Shown here piece after piece: positions 1 to 7,741 of a stretch of DNA of 64,000 nt. The stretch lies in NCBI RefSeq assembly GCF_016125575.1, contig NZ_WGLM01000001.1, positions 124,001-188,000 on the forward strand, in the 5' to 3' direction. Within the stretch, counting starts at the first letter, position 1. Each line of letters opens with the position of its first letter. Made by a program: the position numbers and the translations under genes. This DNA is from Limimaricola sp. Lineage in GTDB: Bacteria; Pseudomonadota; Alphaproteobacteria; Rhodobacterales; Rhodobacteraceae. The notes beneath the pieces were generated by a model. That model made no database searches, was not told where the DNA came from, and saw nothing but the letters and a program-made list of their open reading frames with translations.

Positions 1-1
1 G

Positions 2-526
2 CGGTTCCTGACCGGGTTCGGCATGGCGGGGGCCGAGCTGATGGGCCGTCCGGGCGACTTCGCCTACAGCTTTGACATGGCGCGCGAGGCGGGTCTGCGG
101 ATCACCTGCCACGCGGGCGAATGGGGTGGGCCGGACATGGTGGCCGACACCCTGCGCGACCTGCGGCCCGAGCGGATCGGCCACGGCATCAACGCCGCGA
201 AGGACCCCGCGCTGGTCGCGCGTCTCGCCGAAGAGGGCGTGGTGCTGGAGGTATGCCCGGGGTCGAACGTGTTTCTGGGCGCTGTGGCCGCGTGGAAGGC
301 GCACCCCATTGCGCGGCTGCGCGACGCGGGCGTGAAGGTGACCGTCTCGACCGATGATCCGCCATTTTTCGGCACCACCATGACGAGCGAGTTCGACATG
401 CTGGCCGAAACCTTCGGCTGGGAAGAGGAGGAATTGCGCGCGCTGAACCGCACGGCCCTTGACGCGGCCTTCTGCGACGCCGAAACGAAAGAGCGTATCG
501 CCAAGAAACTGGAGCCCGCCGCATGA
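2..526 (+). CDS. add: Adenosine deaminase, C-terminal part (5' end outside window)
   Basis: Deaminates adenosine (or adenine in close relatives) to inosine in purine salvage. The frame is open from the first bases, so the N-terminus lies before the window. The visible part carries the family hallmarks in order: HAGE (Zn ligand His plus catalytic Glu region), the IGHG motif, the EVCPGSN motif and the STDDP motif that supplies the metal-binding Asp. The stop codon overlaps the upp start (ATGA), so the two salvage genes are translationally coupled. The name is secure at family level; adenosine and adenine deaminase are hard to separate from a C-terminal fragment. Confidence 0.9.
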   Translation, partial: RFLTGFGMAGAELMGRPGDFAYSFDMAREAGLRITCHAGEWGGPDMVADTLRDLRPERIGHGINAAKDPALVARLAEEGVVLEVCPGSNVFLGAVAAWKAHPIARLRDAGVKVTVSTDDPPFFGTTMTSEFDMLAETFGWEEEELRALNRTALDAAFCDAETKERIAKKLEPAA

Positions 527-1155
527 CCGAGATGGTAACCGTCGTCGACCACCCGCTGGTGCAGCACAAGCTGACGCTGATGCGCGAGAAGGATACCTCG
601 ACCGCCTCGTTCCGCCGGCTTCTGCGCGAGATCAGCCTGCTTCTGGCCTACGAGGTGACGCGCAACCTGCCGATGACGTCGACCCGGATCGAAACACCCC
701 TGTGCGAAATGGACGCGCCGATGATCGAGGGCAAGAAGCTGGCGCTGATCTCGATCCTGCGGGCGGGCAACGGTCTGCTGGACGGGATCCTTGAATTGGT
801 GCCGGCCGCCCGGGTGGGCTTTGTCGGCCTTTATCGCGACCCCGAGACGCTGCGGCCGGTGCAATATTACTTCAAGGTGCCCTCCCAGCTGGAGGACCGC
901 ATGACCATCGTGGTGGACCCGATGCTGGCCACTGGCAATTCCTCGGTCGCCGCGATCGACCTGCTGAAGGAGGCAGGCGCCACCAACCTGCGATTCCTGT
1001 GCCTGCTCGCCGCGCCCGAGGGCGTTGCCCGGATGCAGGAGGCCCATCCCGACGTGCCAATCGTGACGGCTGCGATCGACAGCCATCTCAATGATCATGG
1101 CTATATTGTACCGGGCCTAGGGGATGCGGGCGACCGGATGTACGGCACCAGATAG
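523..1155 (+). CDS. upp: Uracil phosphoribosyltransferase
   Basis: Converts uracil and PRPP to UMP in pyrimidine salvage; cytosolic. The protein is 210 residues, the usual length, and starts with the typical V[10 protein letters not shown] segment. The PRPP-binding loop [12 protein letters not shown] (about residues 128-139) is intact, and the C-terminal uracil-binding stretch [17 protein letters not shown] is complete. Its ATG overlaps the add stop codon, which makes a nucleobase/nucleoside salvage pair. Confidence 0.97.
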   Translation: MTEMVTVVDHPLVQHKLTLMREKDTSTASFRRLLREISLLLAYEVTRNLPMTSTRIETPLCEMDAPMIEGKKLALISILRAGNGLLDGILELVPAARVGFVGLYRDPETLRPVQYYFKVPSQLEDRMTIVVDPMLATGNSSVAAIDLLKEAGATNLRFLCLLAAPEGVARMQEAHPDVPIVTAAIDSHLNDHGYIVPGLGDAGDRMYGTR

Positions 1156-1218
1156 GCTAAGTATTCCTTTACATTGAGAAGTGTGTCCTCCATCCTTTCC
1201 ACAATATCTGTGGGGGAT

Positions 1219-2478
1219 ATGATGACACGCTTCGGGCTGGCCGTGACGGCCACTTTTCTTGTCGCCGCCTCGGGTCAGGTGGCCTTGGCGCAATCTTCGG
1301 GGCCGGCCGAGGTGCCGCCGAACAGTTACGCCGCAAACCAGTATGTCGACAGCACCGGCTGTGCCTATATCCGTGCCGGCATCGGTGGGAACACCAACTG
1401 GGTTCCGCGACTGAAGGCGGATCGCAGCCAGATGTGCGGGCTGATGCCCTCTTTGGCGCCGCGCCCGGCCGCGCCCACCGCCGTGGCCAGTGCGGCACCG
1501 CAACAACAAACGCAGACCGGCGTCGCCGCTTCGCCGACGACCGTCATCACCCAGTCGGGCGCGACAGTTGGCGGCAGCACCGCGATGTCCGGCGCAACGC
1601 TGCCGGGAACCGAACCGGCCCGCACGATGACGGGCGGTACGATGACGGCGGTAGCCCCTTCGGCGCCGATGGCGCCGGGCGCTGCCGCGATGTCCCCCGC
1701 AGCGCCGGCCCCGGCCGGTGTCGCCTCGGCGCCCGCACAGGCGCCGGTGCCGTTGGGCCCGGCCAAGCCGACCTATGGCGCGCCCATGGGCCTTGAGGCG
1801 CCGGGCGTCGTTCTGGCTCCGACGGGGCGGGTGGTGACCTATGGCGCCTCTGGCCAGACAGTTCAGGTAAGGTCCGCTGGCGGCACGCGCCGCGTGGCCG
1901 CCGAAGTCTGTGCCGCGATCGCTGCAGGCCATGTCTTTGTCTATGCCGACACGCATGAGTGGGTGGTCTGCCCGGGACAGCGGCAGGCCAGCGCCGCGCC
2001 GGCAGGCCCGCGCTCTGCTCCGCCGACCGAGCGCTACGGGCTGTTCAACCAGTCCGTCGTACCCGCCTCGAACCCCGCGGTAACGGCAGCCGAGGCCGCG
2101 ACGATCCCCACGCCTCCGCAGGGTTACCGCACGGCGTGGACAGATGACCGGCTGAACCCGCATCGCGGCCCGCAGCCCGCGGCCCTGGTTCCGGTTGCGA
2201 CCGGAACATCTGGCGGCGCAGTCAGCTTGGCCGCAGCGACTGGCGCGGCGTCGGGAGGCTATGTTCAGGTGGGCACCTTCGGTCAGCCGTCCAACGCGCA
2301 AGGCACGGCAGCGCGCCTGATGGCGATGGGCTTGCCCGCCGCGACCGGCCGCGTGACGCAGGGCGGGCGCAGCCTGACCGTCGTGATGGCCGGCCCCTTC
2401 GCCAATGCCCAGACGCTGGCCACGGCGTTGCAGCTGGTGCGCGGTAGCGGTTTCAGCGACGCCTACGTGCGTCGCTGA
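1219..2478 (+). CDS. Secreted SPOR-domain protein
   Basis: Envelope protein of about 419 residues. It starts with a signal peptide (positive N-end, then GLAVTATFLVAAS, cleavage likely after VALAQ). A long low-complexity Ala/Pro/Thr/Gly-rich region follows, and a C-terminal SPOR domain of about 75 residues (VQVGTFGQPSNA to FSDAYV) should bind denuded septal peptidoglycan. Two Cys residues near the N-terminus (GCAYIRAG, QMCGLMP) lie in a small conserved block seen in related alphaproteobacterial proteins. A GGGGG run just ahead of tandem ATGs at 1219 and 1222 supports this start rather than one 45 bases upstream. Function beyond cell-wall binding is inferred from SPOR proteins in general. Confidence 0.8.
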   Translation: MMTRFGLAVTATFLVAASGQVALAQSSGPAEVPPNSYAANQYVDSTGCAYIRAGIGGNTNWVPRLKADRSQMCGLMPSLAPRPAAPTAVASAAPQQQTQTGVAASPTTVITQSGATVGGSTAMSGATLPGTEPARTMTGGTMTAVAPSAPMAPGAAAMSPAAPAPAGVASAPAQAPVPLGPAKPTYGAPMGLEAPGVVLAPTGRVVTYGASGQTVQVRSAGGTRRVAAEVCAAIAAGHVFVYADTHEWVVCPGQRQASAAPAGPRSAPPTERYGLFNQSVVPASNPAVTAAEAATIPTPPQGYRTAWTDDRLNPHRGPQPAALVPVATGTSGGAVSLAAATGAASGGYVQVGTFGQPSNAQGTAARLMAMGLPAATGRVTQGGRSLTVVMAGPFANAQTLATALQLVRGSGFSDAYVRR

Positions 2479-2487
2479 GGCAGACGA

Positions 2488-3501
2488 TCAGGGCTGGCAG
2501 ATGCCCTGAAGCGCCACCCAGTCTGCATCCGACAGGACAGGCGGAAAATCAGCGCCCGTCGCAGGATCGCCTGCAATCAAGGCTTCGGCATTGCCGGGCT
2601 TTGCGGCGCGGGCATAAGGCGACGCGGGCACCTTGGCGGTGGCCATCGCCTGCAGCAGAGCGGAGGTGCCCGGCGCGGGCCGCGGCGCGGTCAGGACGGC
2701 GCCTGCATAATGCGTCAGTGCCCCTGACGGCAGGTCGCCGGTGCCCAGAAGTTGCAACGTCGCCGGCAGCCCTGCATCGCGGAGCACCGCACCCAAAGGA
2801 TCGGCCGCACCGCGGGCGGTGACGGCGGCCAGCAGGTAACCGGCAAGGACAGCGGGGTCATCCTGCCGCTCGACAAGGTCGCGCGGCACCATCACCACCG
2901 CGCCGGGCAGGACCAGTGCGCCGGACAGCGCGGCAGGCGTCACCACGACGCGGACCGGGCTGTCGCTCCCCAGCACCCGCACGCGCAGACGCGACAGCGC
3001 GGCGGTGCCCAGCGGGTTGCGACAGGTGGGGCCGGCCTTCTGCTGGATCAGGCCCAGAAGGCTCATGCCGATCTCGGCCCGTTTGACCTGTGGCACCAGT
3101 TTCAGCGTCTGACCCACCAGCGCATCGGGCAGCCAGAAGACGGCAAGAGCAAGGCACCCGGCAATGCTGAGACCAAGCATGACCCGTCGCAGCCTTGGCG
3201 GTCGAGGCCTGCGACGCAGCACGGCGCGACGCACCGTCTCGACGGCGTCAATCATCAAGTCATCGGCGACTTCAAGCTCTTCGCCTTCATCGGGGCCGGG
3301 GGCGAAAAGGGCGGGCCGTGTCCCGGGGTTGAGGCGCCGGATCGCGGGCAGCGACCAATGCGCCAGCGGCAGACCGCTGCCATCGGCGATGACAAGGGTG
3401 GCGTCACCGAATGAAAGCACCACCTCCTGCCGGTCGTCACCGGGCGCAGCACGCCAGATGCCGACGCATTCCAGCCGCTGATATTGCGCAAGTGCGGTCA
3501 T
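2488..3501 (-). CDS. Membrane protein with degenerate M48-peptidase-like domain
   Basis: About 337 residues. The N-terminal 105 residues form a cytosolic-looking beta-rich domain (small PH-like or Zn-peptidase accessory type), followed by one membrane segment at about residues 107-129 and a C-terminal domain. In that domain the stretch LVLPGAVVMVPRDLVE ... LAGYLLAAVTARGA (about 197-233) aligns by eye with the M48 active-site region (ALPGG-I-V--GLL----ELA-VLAHEIGHVTARH). The HExxH zinc motif is replaced by Y222-L-L-A-A226, so it should not be a protease. The gene is convergent with the SPOR gene, 9 bases apart. The start at 3501 follows the first Met that gives a sensible N-terminus. The family comparison is from memory and by eye. 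Confidence 0.7.
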   Translation of the reverse strand: MTALAQYQRLECVGIWRAAPGDDRQEVVLSFGDATLVIADGSGLPLAHWSLPAIRRLNPGTRPALFAPGPDEGEELEVADDLMIDAVETVRRAVLRRRPRPPRLRRVMLGLSIAGCLALAVFWLPDALVGQTLKLVPQVKRAEIGMSLLGLIQQKAGPTCRNPLGTAALSRLRVRVLGSDSPVRVVVTPAALSGALVLPGAVVMVPRDLVERQDDPAVLAGYLLAAVTARGAADPLGAVLRDAGLPATLQLLGTGDLPSGALTHYAGAVLTAPRPAPGTSALLQAMATAKVPASPYARAAKPGNAEALIAGDPATGADFPPVLSDADWVALQGICQP

Positions 3502-3580
3502 GTCCCGGTTCGGCCTGCCCTGCCATTTTGCGACATGATAACGGCAGGGCCCGCAGAAGGGTAGCGCGCAATCGCGGCGC

Positions 3581-5218
3581 CTAGCCGGACTGGACCATCG
3601 CCCGCGCCAGCACGCGCAATTCGAACTTCTGGATCTTGCCAGTCGAGGTTTTCGGCAATTCGCGGAACACAACGCGCTTGGGCGCCTTGTAATGCGCGAT
3701 GCGGTCGCGGGCGAAGGCGATCAGGATCCCCTCGTCGGCCGCGTGCCCCTCCTTTAGTTCGACGAAGGCGCAGGGCACCTCGCCCCATTTCTCGTCGGGC
3801 ATCGCCACCACGGCGCAAAGGCTGACGGCGGGATGGTGCATCAGCGCGCCCTCGACCTCGACCGAGCTGATGTTCTCGCCGCCCGAGATGATGATGTCCT
3901 TGGCCCGGTCGGAAATCTGGATGTAGCCGTCGGGGTGGATATGGGCGAGGTCCTCGGAATGGAAGGCGCCGCCCTTGAACGCCTTGGCGGTGGCCTCCGG
4001 GTTCTTGAGATAGCCCTTCATCACGCAGTTGCCGCGCATCACGATCTCGCCCTGCGTGGCGCCGTCCATGGCGACGGGCATCATCTGGGCATCGACCACG
4101 GCGACCTCTTCCATCATCGGGAAGGCCACGCCCTGGCGCGCCTTGATCGCGGCCTGTTCGGGTTCGGGCAGCGCGTCCCATTCGGCGTTCCAGACGCATT
4201 CGGTGACGTGGCCGTAGGTTTCAGTCAGGCCATAAACCTGCGTGACATTGAAGCCGAGCTTGCCGATGGCGGCCAGTGTTGCCGCGGCGGGCGGCGCGCC
4301 GGCGGTAAAGACCTCGACAACGTGGTGGAAGTGGCGCCGCGCCTCGGGCTTGGCATTGACGATCATGTTCAGCACGATCGGCGCCCCGCCGAAATGCGTG
4401 ACCCCCTCGTCGGCGATCGCATCATAGATCGCCTTGGCGGTAATCTCGCGGCAGCAGACGACGGTGCCGCCCAGCAGCGGGATCATCCAGGTGTGGTTCC
4501 AGCCGTTGCAGTGGAAAAGCGGCACGATAGTCAGGTAACGCGGGTGCAGCACCATGCGCCATGACACAGGCGTGCCCATCGTCATCAGGTAGGCACCGCG
4601 ATGGTGATAGACCACGCCCTTGGGCCGGCCGGTCGTGCCAGAGGTATAGTTCAGCGCAAGGCTTTCCCATTCGTCCTGAGGCATGATCCACGGAAAACCC
4701 GGATCGCCAGTGGCAAGGAATTCCTCGTAGGTCTCATGCTCGCCGCTGGCGGTCACGCCGGCCTCGGCGTCGGGTACCTCGATGATCCGGGGGGCCGGCC
4801 CCTCCATCTGGGTCACGGCGGCAAGGGTCAGGGGCAGGAACTGACTGTCGGTCAGCACCACCTTGGCGCCGCCATGATCGAAGATGTAGGCCACCGTATC
4901 GACATCGAGCCGGGTGTTGATGGTGTTCAGGACCGCGCCGCAGGCTGGCACGCCGAAGGTCGCCTCGGCCTGCGCGGGCACGTTGGGCAGCAGGGTTGCC
5001 ACCACGTCGCCCGGCTGGACCCCGGCAAGGTTCAGCGCGCTGGCCAGTCGGCTGACGCGGGCGTGGTATTCGGCGTAGGTCAGGCGCGTGCTGCCATAGA
5101 CCAGCGCCTCGCGATCGCGGAACACCTGCGCGGCGCGGGCCAGGTGGCTGAGCGGCGTCAGCGGCACGTGGTTGGCCACGCACTTGTCAAGGCCCGTTTC
5201 GTCTGCCAACCATCCCAT
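3581..5218 (-). CDS. Acyl-CoA synthetase (AMP-forming), medium-chain/DmdB-like
   Basis: ANL-superfamily ligase of 545 residues that activates a carboxylic acid with ATP and CoA. The adenylate-forming P-loop YTSGTTGRPKGV, the A5 motif YGLTETYGHV, the A7 region SEDLAHIHPDGYI, and the A10 lysine in KTSTGKIQKF are all present, so it looks active. The architecture matches fatty-acyl-CoA and methylmercaptopropionate-CoA ligases (DmdB) of roseobacters; substrate cannot be read from sequence. It starts at an ATG 91 bases from the divergent DMT exporter. The beta-oxidation genes 2.5 kb away may use its products, which is inference. Confidence 0.85.
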   Translation of the reverse strand: MGWLADETGLDKCVANHVPLTPLSHLARAAQVFRDREALVYGSTRLTYAEYHARVSRLASALNLAGVQPGDVVATLLPNVPAQAEATFGVPACGAVLNTINTRLDVDTVAYIFDHGGAKVVLTDSQFLPLTLAAVTQMEGPAPRIIEVPDAEAGVTASGEHETYEEFLATGDPGFPWIMPQDEWESLALNYTSGTTGRPKGVVYHHRGAYLMTMGTPVSWRMVLHPRYLTIVPLFHCNGWNHTWMIPLLGGTVVCCREITAKAIYDAIADEGVTHFGGAPIVLNMIVNAKPEARRHFHHVVEVFTAGAPPAAATLAAIGKLGFNVTQVYGLTETYGHVTECVWNAEWDALPEPEQAAIKARQGVAFPMMEEVAVVDAQMMPVAMDGATQGEIVMRGNCVMKGYLKNPEATAKAFKGGAFHSEDLAHIHPDGYIQISDRAKDIIISGGENISSVEVEGALMHHPAVSLCAVVAMPDEKWGEVPCAFVELKEGHAADEGILIAFARDRIAHYKAPKRVVFRELPKTSTGKIQKFELRVLARAMVQSG

Positions 5219-5308
5219 CGCCTGCCCTCCCCGCAGTATCGTTGCCGGGCGAGAGTAGCGCCCAAAACCCGCGCGATACAACGTCCCAAAGACCGGAGTG
5301 GCCCGCCG

Positions 5309-6250
5309 ATGCACAGCACCGTCAACCGTCCGGGCCTTGCCGCGGTGCTGGTCCTTGCCGCGATGGCGCTGTTCGGCCTGATCGACAACTTCATCCGGCT
5401 GGCGGCCGCCGAAGGCGGGTTGTGGCAGTTCCACATGCTGCGCTCGGCGCTGGCGCTGCTGCTGCTTGTGCCGGCCGCCTTGGCCACCGGCGCGCGGCTG
5501 CGGCCGTTGCATACGGGACGGGTCGCGCTGCGCAGCCTGCTGAACTCGATCGCGATGGTGATCTATTTCGGCTGTCTCGGCTTCATGCCGATCGCGCAGG
5601 TCGTGGCGGGGCTGTTCACCGCGCCGATCTTCGTGGTGATCTTCTCGGTCGTCCTCTTTCGCGAACGGGTGGGGCCGCGGCGCATCTTGGCGGTGCTGCT
5701 GGGGTTTGCCGGTATCGTGCTGGTGCTGCGTCCGGATGCCGGCGCGCTGACGCTTTGGTCGGGCGTTCCGGCGCTGGCCGGGGCGGCCTACGCGCTGGGC
5801 AACATCGCGACGCGCCGCTGGTGCCACGGCGAGGGCACGTTCAGCCTGCTGGCGGGTTTCTTCGGCGCGATGATGATCTGGGGCGCGCTGGGGGTGGCCG
5901 TGCTGGCGCTGCATCCGCTGCCGGTGGCGCCGGGGGGCGACGGATTTCTGACGCGGGGCTGGGTCTGGCCCGCGGGCATCTACCTTGCGATGATCGTGGT
6001 GCAGGGCGTGGGGTCAGTCGTAGGCGTGGGTCTGTCGATCCGCGCCTACCAGATGGCGGATGCGACCTTCGTCGCGGTGTTCGAGAACACGCTTCTCGTT
6101 TTCGCGACGCTTTGGGCGATCGTGCTGTGGGGCGAGGTGCCCGATGCGCTGGCAAGCCTTGGGATCGCCATGATCATGCTGGCGGGCATCATCATCGCGT
6201 TGCGCAGCGCCGACCCGGTGCCCGTGCGCGCGGCGGCCGTTGTCGAATGA
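5309..6250 (+). CDS. DMT-superfamily (EamA) exporter
   Basis: Inner-membrane transporter of 313 residues with about ten hydrophobic helices in two EamA repeats (residues about 8-140 and 150-300). Helices such as VLVLAAMALFGLIDNF and SLGIAMIMLAGIIIAL are easily seen, and the first repeat ends with the family pattern FRERVGPRRILAVLLGFAG. Members export amino acids, metabolites or drugs; the substrate is unknown here. The ATG at 5309 follows a GGAG box. The stop overlaps the start of the next gene (ATGA), so the two are probably co-translated. Confidence 0.85.
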   Translation: MHSTVNRPGLAAVLVLAAMALFGLIDNFIRLAAAEGGLWQFHMLRSALALLLLVPAALATGARLRPLHTGRVALRSLLNSIAMVIYFGCLGFMPIAQVVAGLFTAPIFVVIFSVVLFRERVGPRRILAVLLGFAGIVLVLRPDAGALTLWSGVPALAGAAYALGNIATRRWCHGEGTFSLLAGFFGAMMIWGALGVAVLALHPLPVAPGGDGFLTRGWVWPAGIYLAMIVVQGVGSVVGVGLSIRAYQMADATFVAVFENTLLVFATLWAIVLWGEVPDALASLGIAMIMLAGIIIALRSADPVPVRAAAVVE

Positions 6251-6903
6251 TCGTCTCGCGCGCACGGCGCTACATCTTCGTGCATATCCCCAAGACCGGG
6301 GGCACCGCGCTGACGCAGGCGCTGGAGGCGCGGGTGGGCCCCGACGACATCCTGATTGGCGACACGCCCAAGGCCCGGCGGCGGCGGCACCGGCTGAAGG
6401 GGCTGCAGGCGGCGGGGCGGCTGTGGAAGCATTCGACGCTGTCCGATATTGCCGGGCTGGTGACGCCCGAGGAGATGGCCGACTTCTGTATCTTCACGCT
6501 GGTGCGCAATCCTTGGGACCGGGTGGTCAGCTACTATCACTGGCTGCGGGCGCAGGACTTTGCCCATCCGGCGGTGGCGCGTGCCAAGGCGCTGGATTTC
6601 AGCGCCTTCCTGAACCATCCCGCGACGGTGGCCAGCCTGACGGCCACGCCCTATTCCAGCTACCTGACCGATGCCGCCGGAGTGGAGCGGGCCACGCTTT
6701 ATCTGCGGTTGGAACGGCTGGAGGAAGACCTGCCGCGCCTCGCGGCCAAGATCGGTTTCTTGCCCGAGATGGAGCGGATCAATGTCTCCGACCGGGTGCG
6801 AGACTGGCGCGGATTCTATTCGGACGAGGACGCCGCACTGCTGGCACGAATCGCGGCCACCGACATTGCGCGATTCGGATACGCGTTCGATCCTAGGGAT
6901 TGA
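6247..6903 (+). CDS. Sulfotransferase family protein
   Basis: A 218-residue cytosolic-type sulfotransferase that would transfer sulfate from PAPS to a carbohydrate or other acceptor. The 5'-phosphosulfate-binding loop is IPKTGGT (residues 14-20), and the 3'-phosphate-binding segment is RNPWDRVVSYY (from residue 87). It is close to the Sulfotransfer_2/heparan type common in roseobacters. It overlaps the DMT exporter by four bases (ATGA). The acceptor is unknown; exopolysaccharide is a reasonable guess given such enzymes in marine relatives. Confidence 0.8.
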   Translation: MIVSRARRYIFVHIPKTGGTALTQALEARVGPDDILIGDTPKARRRRHRLKGLQAAGRLWKHSTLSDIAGLVTPEEMADFCIFTLVRNPWDRVVSYYHWLRAQDFAHPAVARAKALDFSAFLNHPATVASLTATPYSSYLTDAAGVERATLYLRLERLEEDLPRLAAKIGFLPEMERINVSDRVRDWRGFYSDEDAALLARIAATDIARFGYAFDPRD

Positions 6904-7071
6904 TTGTCTCCGCTGTGGGGCGCAATCGCCCCGGTTGTGCGGTTCTGGGTCCGATGCCGCGCCAATGCCGCAATCTTGCCCTGTTGCGCCCCAATTTCGG
7001 GCCCCCGCCCAGTGGTGTGGTTAACGCAGGGGAAGGGCAGCCGATACCGGCCCATCCGGGAGGACCATTCG

Positions 7072-7707
7072 ATGATTGCCTGGGATGACACGCAATGGCG
7101 TTTCGCGCGACCAGCGGCGTTCGCCGATGCCACCACACTGGCGCTGAGTGACGAGACGGCAGGGCTTGTCGCCGGGACGCAGGTGGCCACCGCGCATGGC
7201 TGGTGCCGGGTGGTGGATATTGCGCCGGGTGACGATGTGCTGACGCTGGATAACGGGATGGTCCCGGTCAGCGGCGTCGCGCGCCGGTCGATCATGACGG
7301 CAGGGCCAAGGCCGCCCGCCCGCCTCTGGCCGCTGCTGGCCCCGCCGGGTGCGCTGAACAATCGCGAGGCGCTGCTGCTAACGTCCGACCAGCCGGTGAT
7401 GCTGGAAAGCGACACCGCCGAGGCGGCGCTGGGCGAGCCCTTCTGCACCGTGCCCGCAGCCGCGCTGGACGGGTTTCGAGGCATCGCACGGGTGATGCCC
7501 CCCGCGCGGATCGACATCGTGATGCTGCGCTTTGCGCGGCCACAAGTAATCTTCGGCAATCACGGCGCGCTGTTGGCGTGCCGGGAAGGTGCCGCCGGGC
7601 TGACGCTAGCACAGGGCCGGCGACTGGTTCGCTATCTCGAACTGGAAGACGCAGGCGAAAGGTTTACCGTTCGGGCTGCCGACGTGCTGGGCGCGTCGGC
7701 CGCCTGA
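7072..7707 (+). CDS. Hint (hedgehog/intein)-domain protein
   Basis: A 211-residue protein of the Hint family that is abundant in Rhodobacteraceae. The core GTQVATAHGWCRVVDIAPGD followed by VLTLDNG (residues about 35-62) is the first Hint block. A later FGNHGALLA segment (about residues 160-170) is the second. The usual Cys nucleophile before the first block (CF-x-GT) is replaced by GLVAGT, so self-cleavage is unlikely. The start is set by a strong GGGAGGA box at 7058-7064. Biological role is unknown. Confidence 0.75.
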   Translation: MIAWDDTQWRFARPAAFADATTLALSDETAGLVAGTQVATAHGWCRVVDIAPGDDVLTLDNGMVPVSGVARRSIMTAGPRPPARLWPLLAPPGALNNREALLLTSDQPVMLESDTAEAALGEPFCTVPAAALDGFRGIARVMPPARIDIVMLRFARPQVIFGNHGALLACREGAAGLTLAQGRRLVRYLELEDAGERFTVRAADVLGASAA

Positions 7708-7741
7708 GGCGGCCGCCACGTCCGGACGGCCCGCCTCAGGC
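7702..7741. terminator. Hairpin spanning both stop codons of convergent genes
   Basis: A perfect 11-bp inverted repeat (GCCTGAGGCGG / CCGCCTCAGGC) with an 18-base loop lies between the Hint gene and the fadJ-like gene. It contains the stop codon of each. No U-run follows, so it is either a weak bidirectional terminator or 3'-end protection. Confidence 0.45.

Noticed and set aside
6917-6932. Hairpin GGGGCG-CAAT-CGCCCC after the sulfotransferase gene
   Set aside because: Only a 6-bp stem without U-run in GC-rich DNA; too weak to call a terminator.
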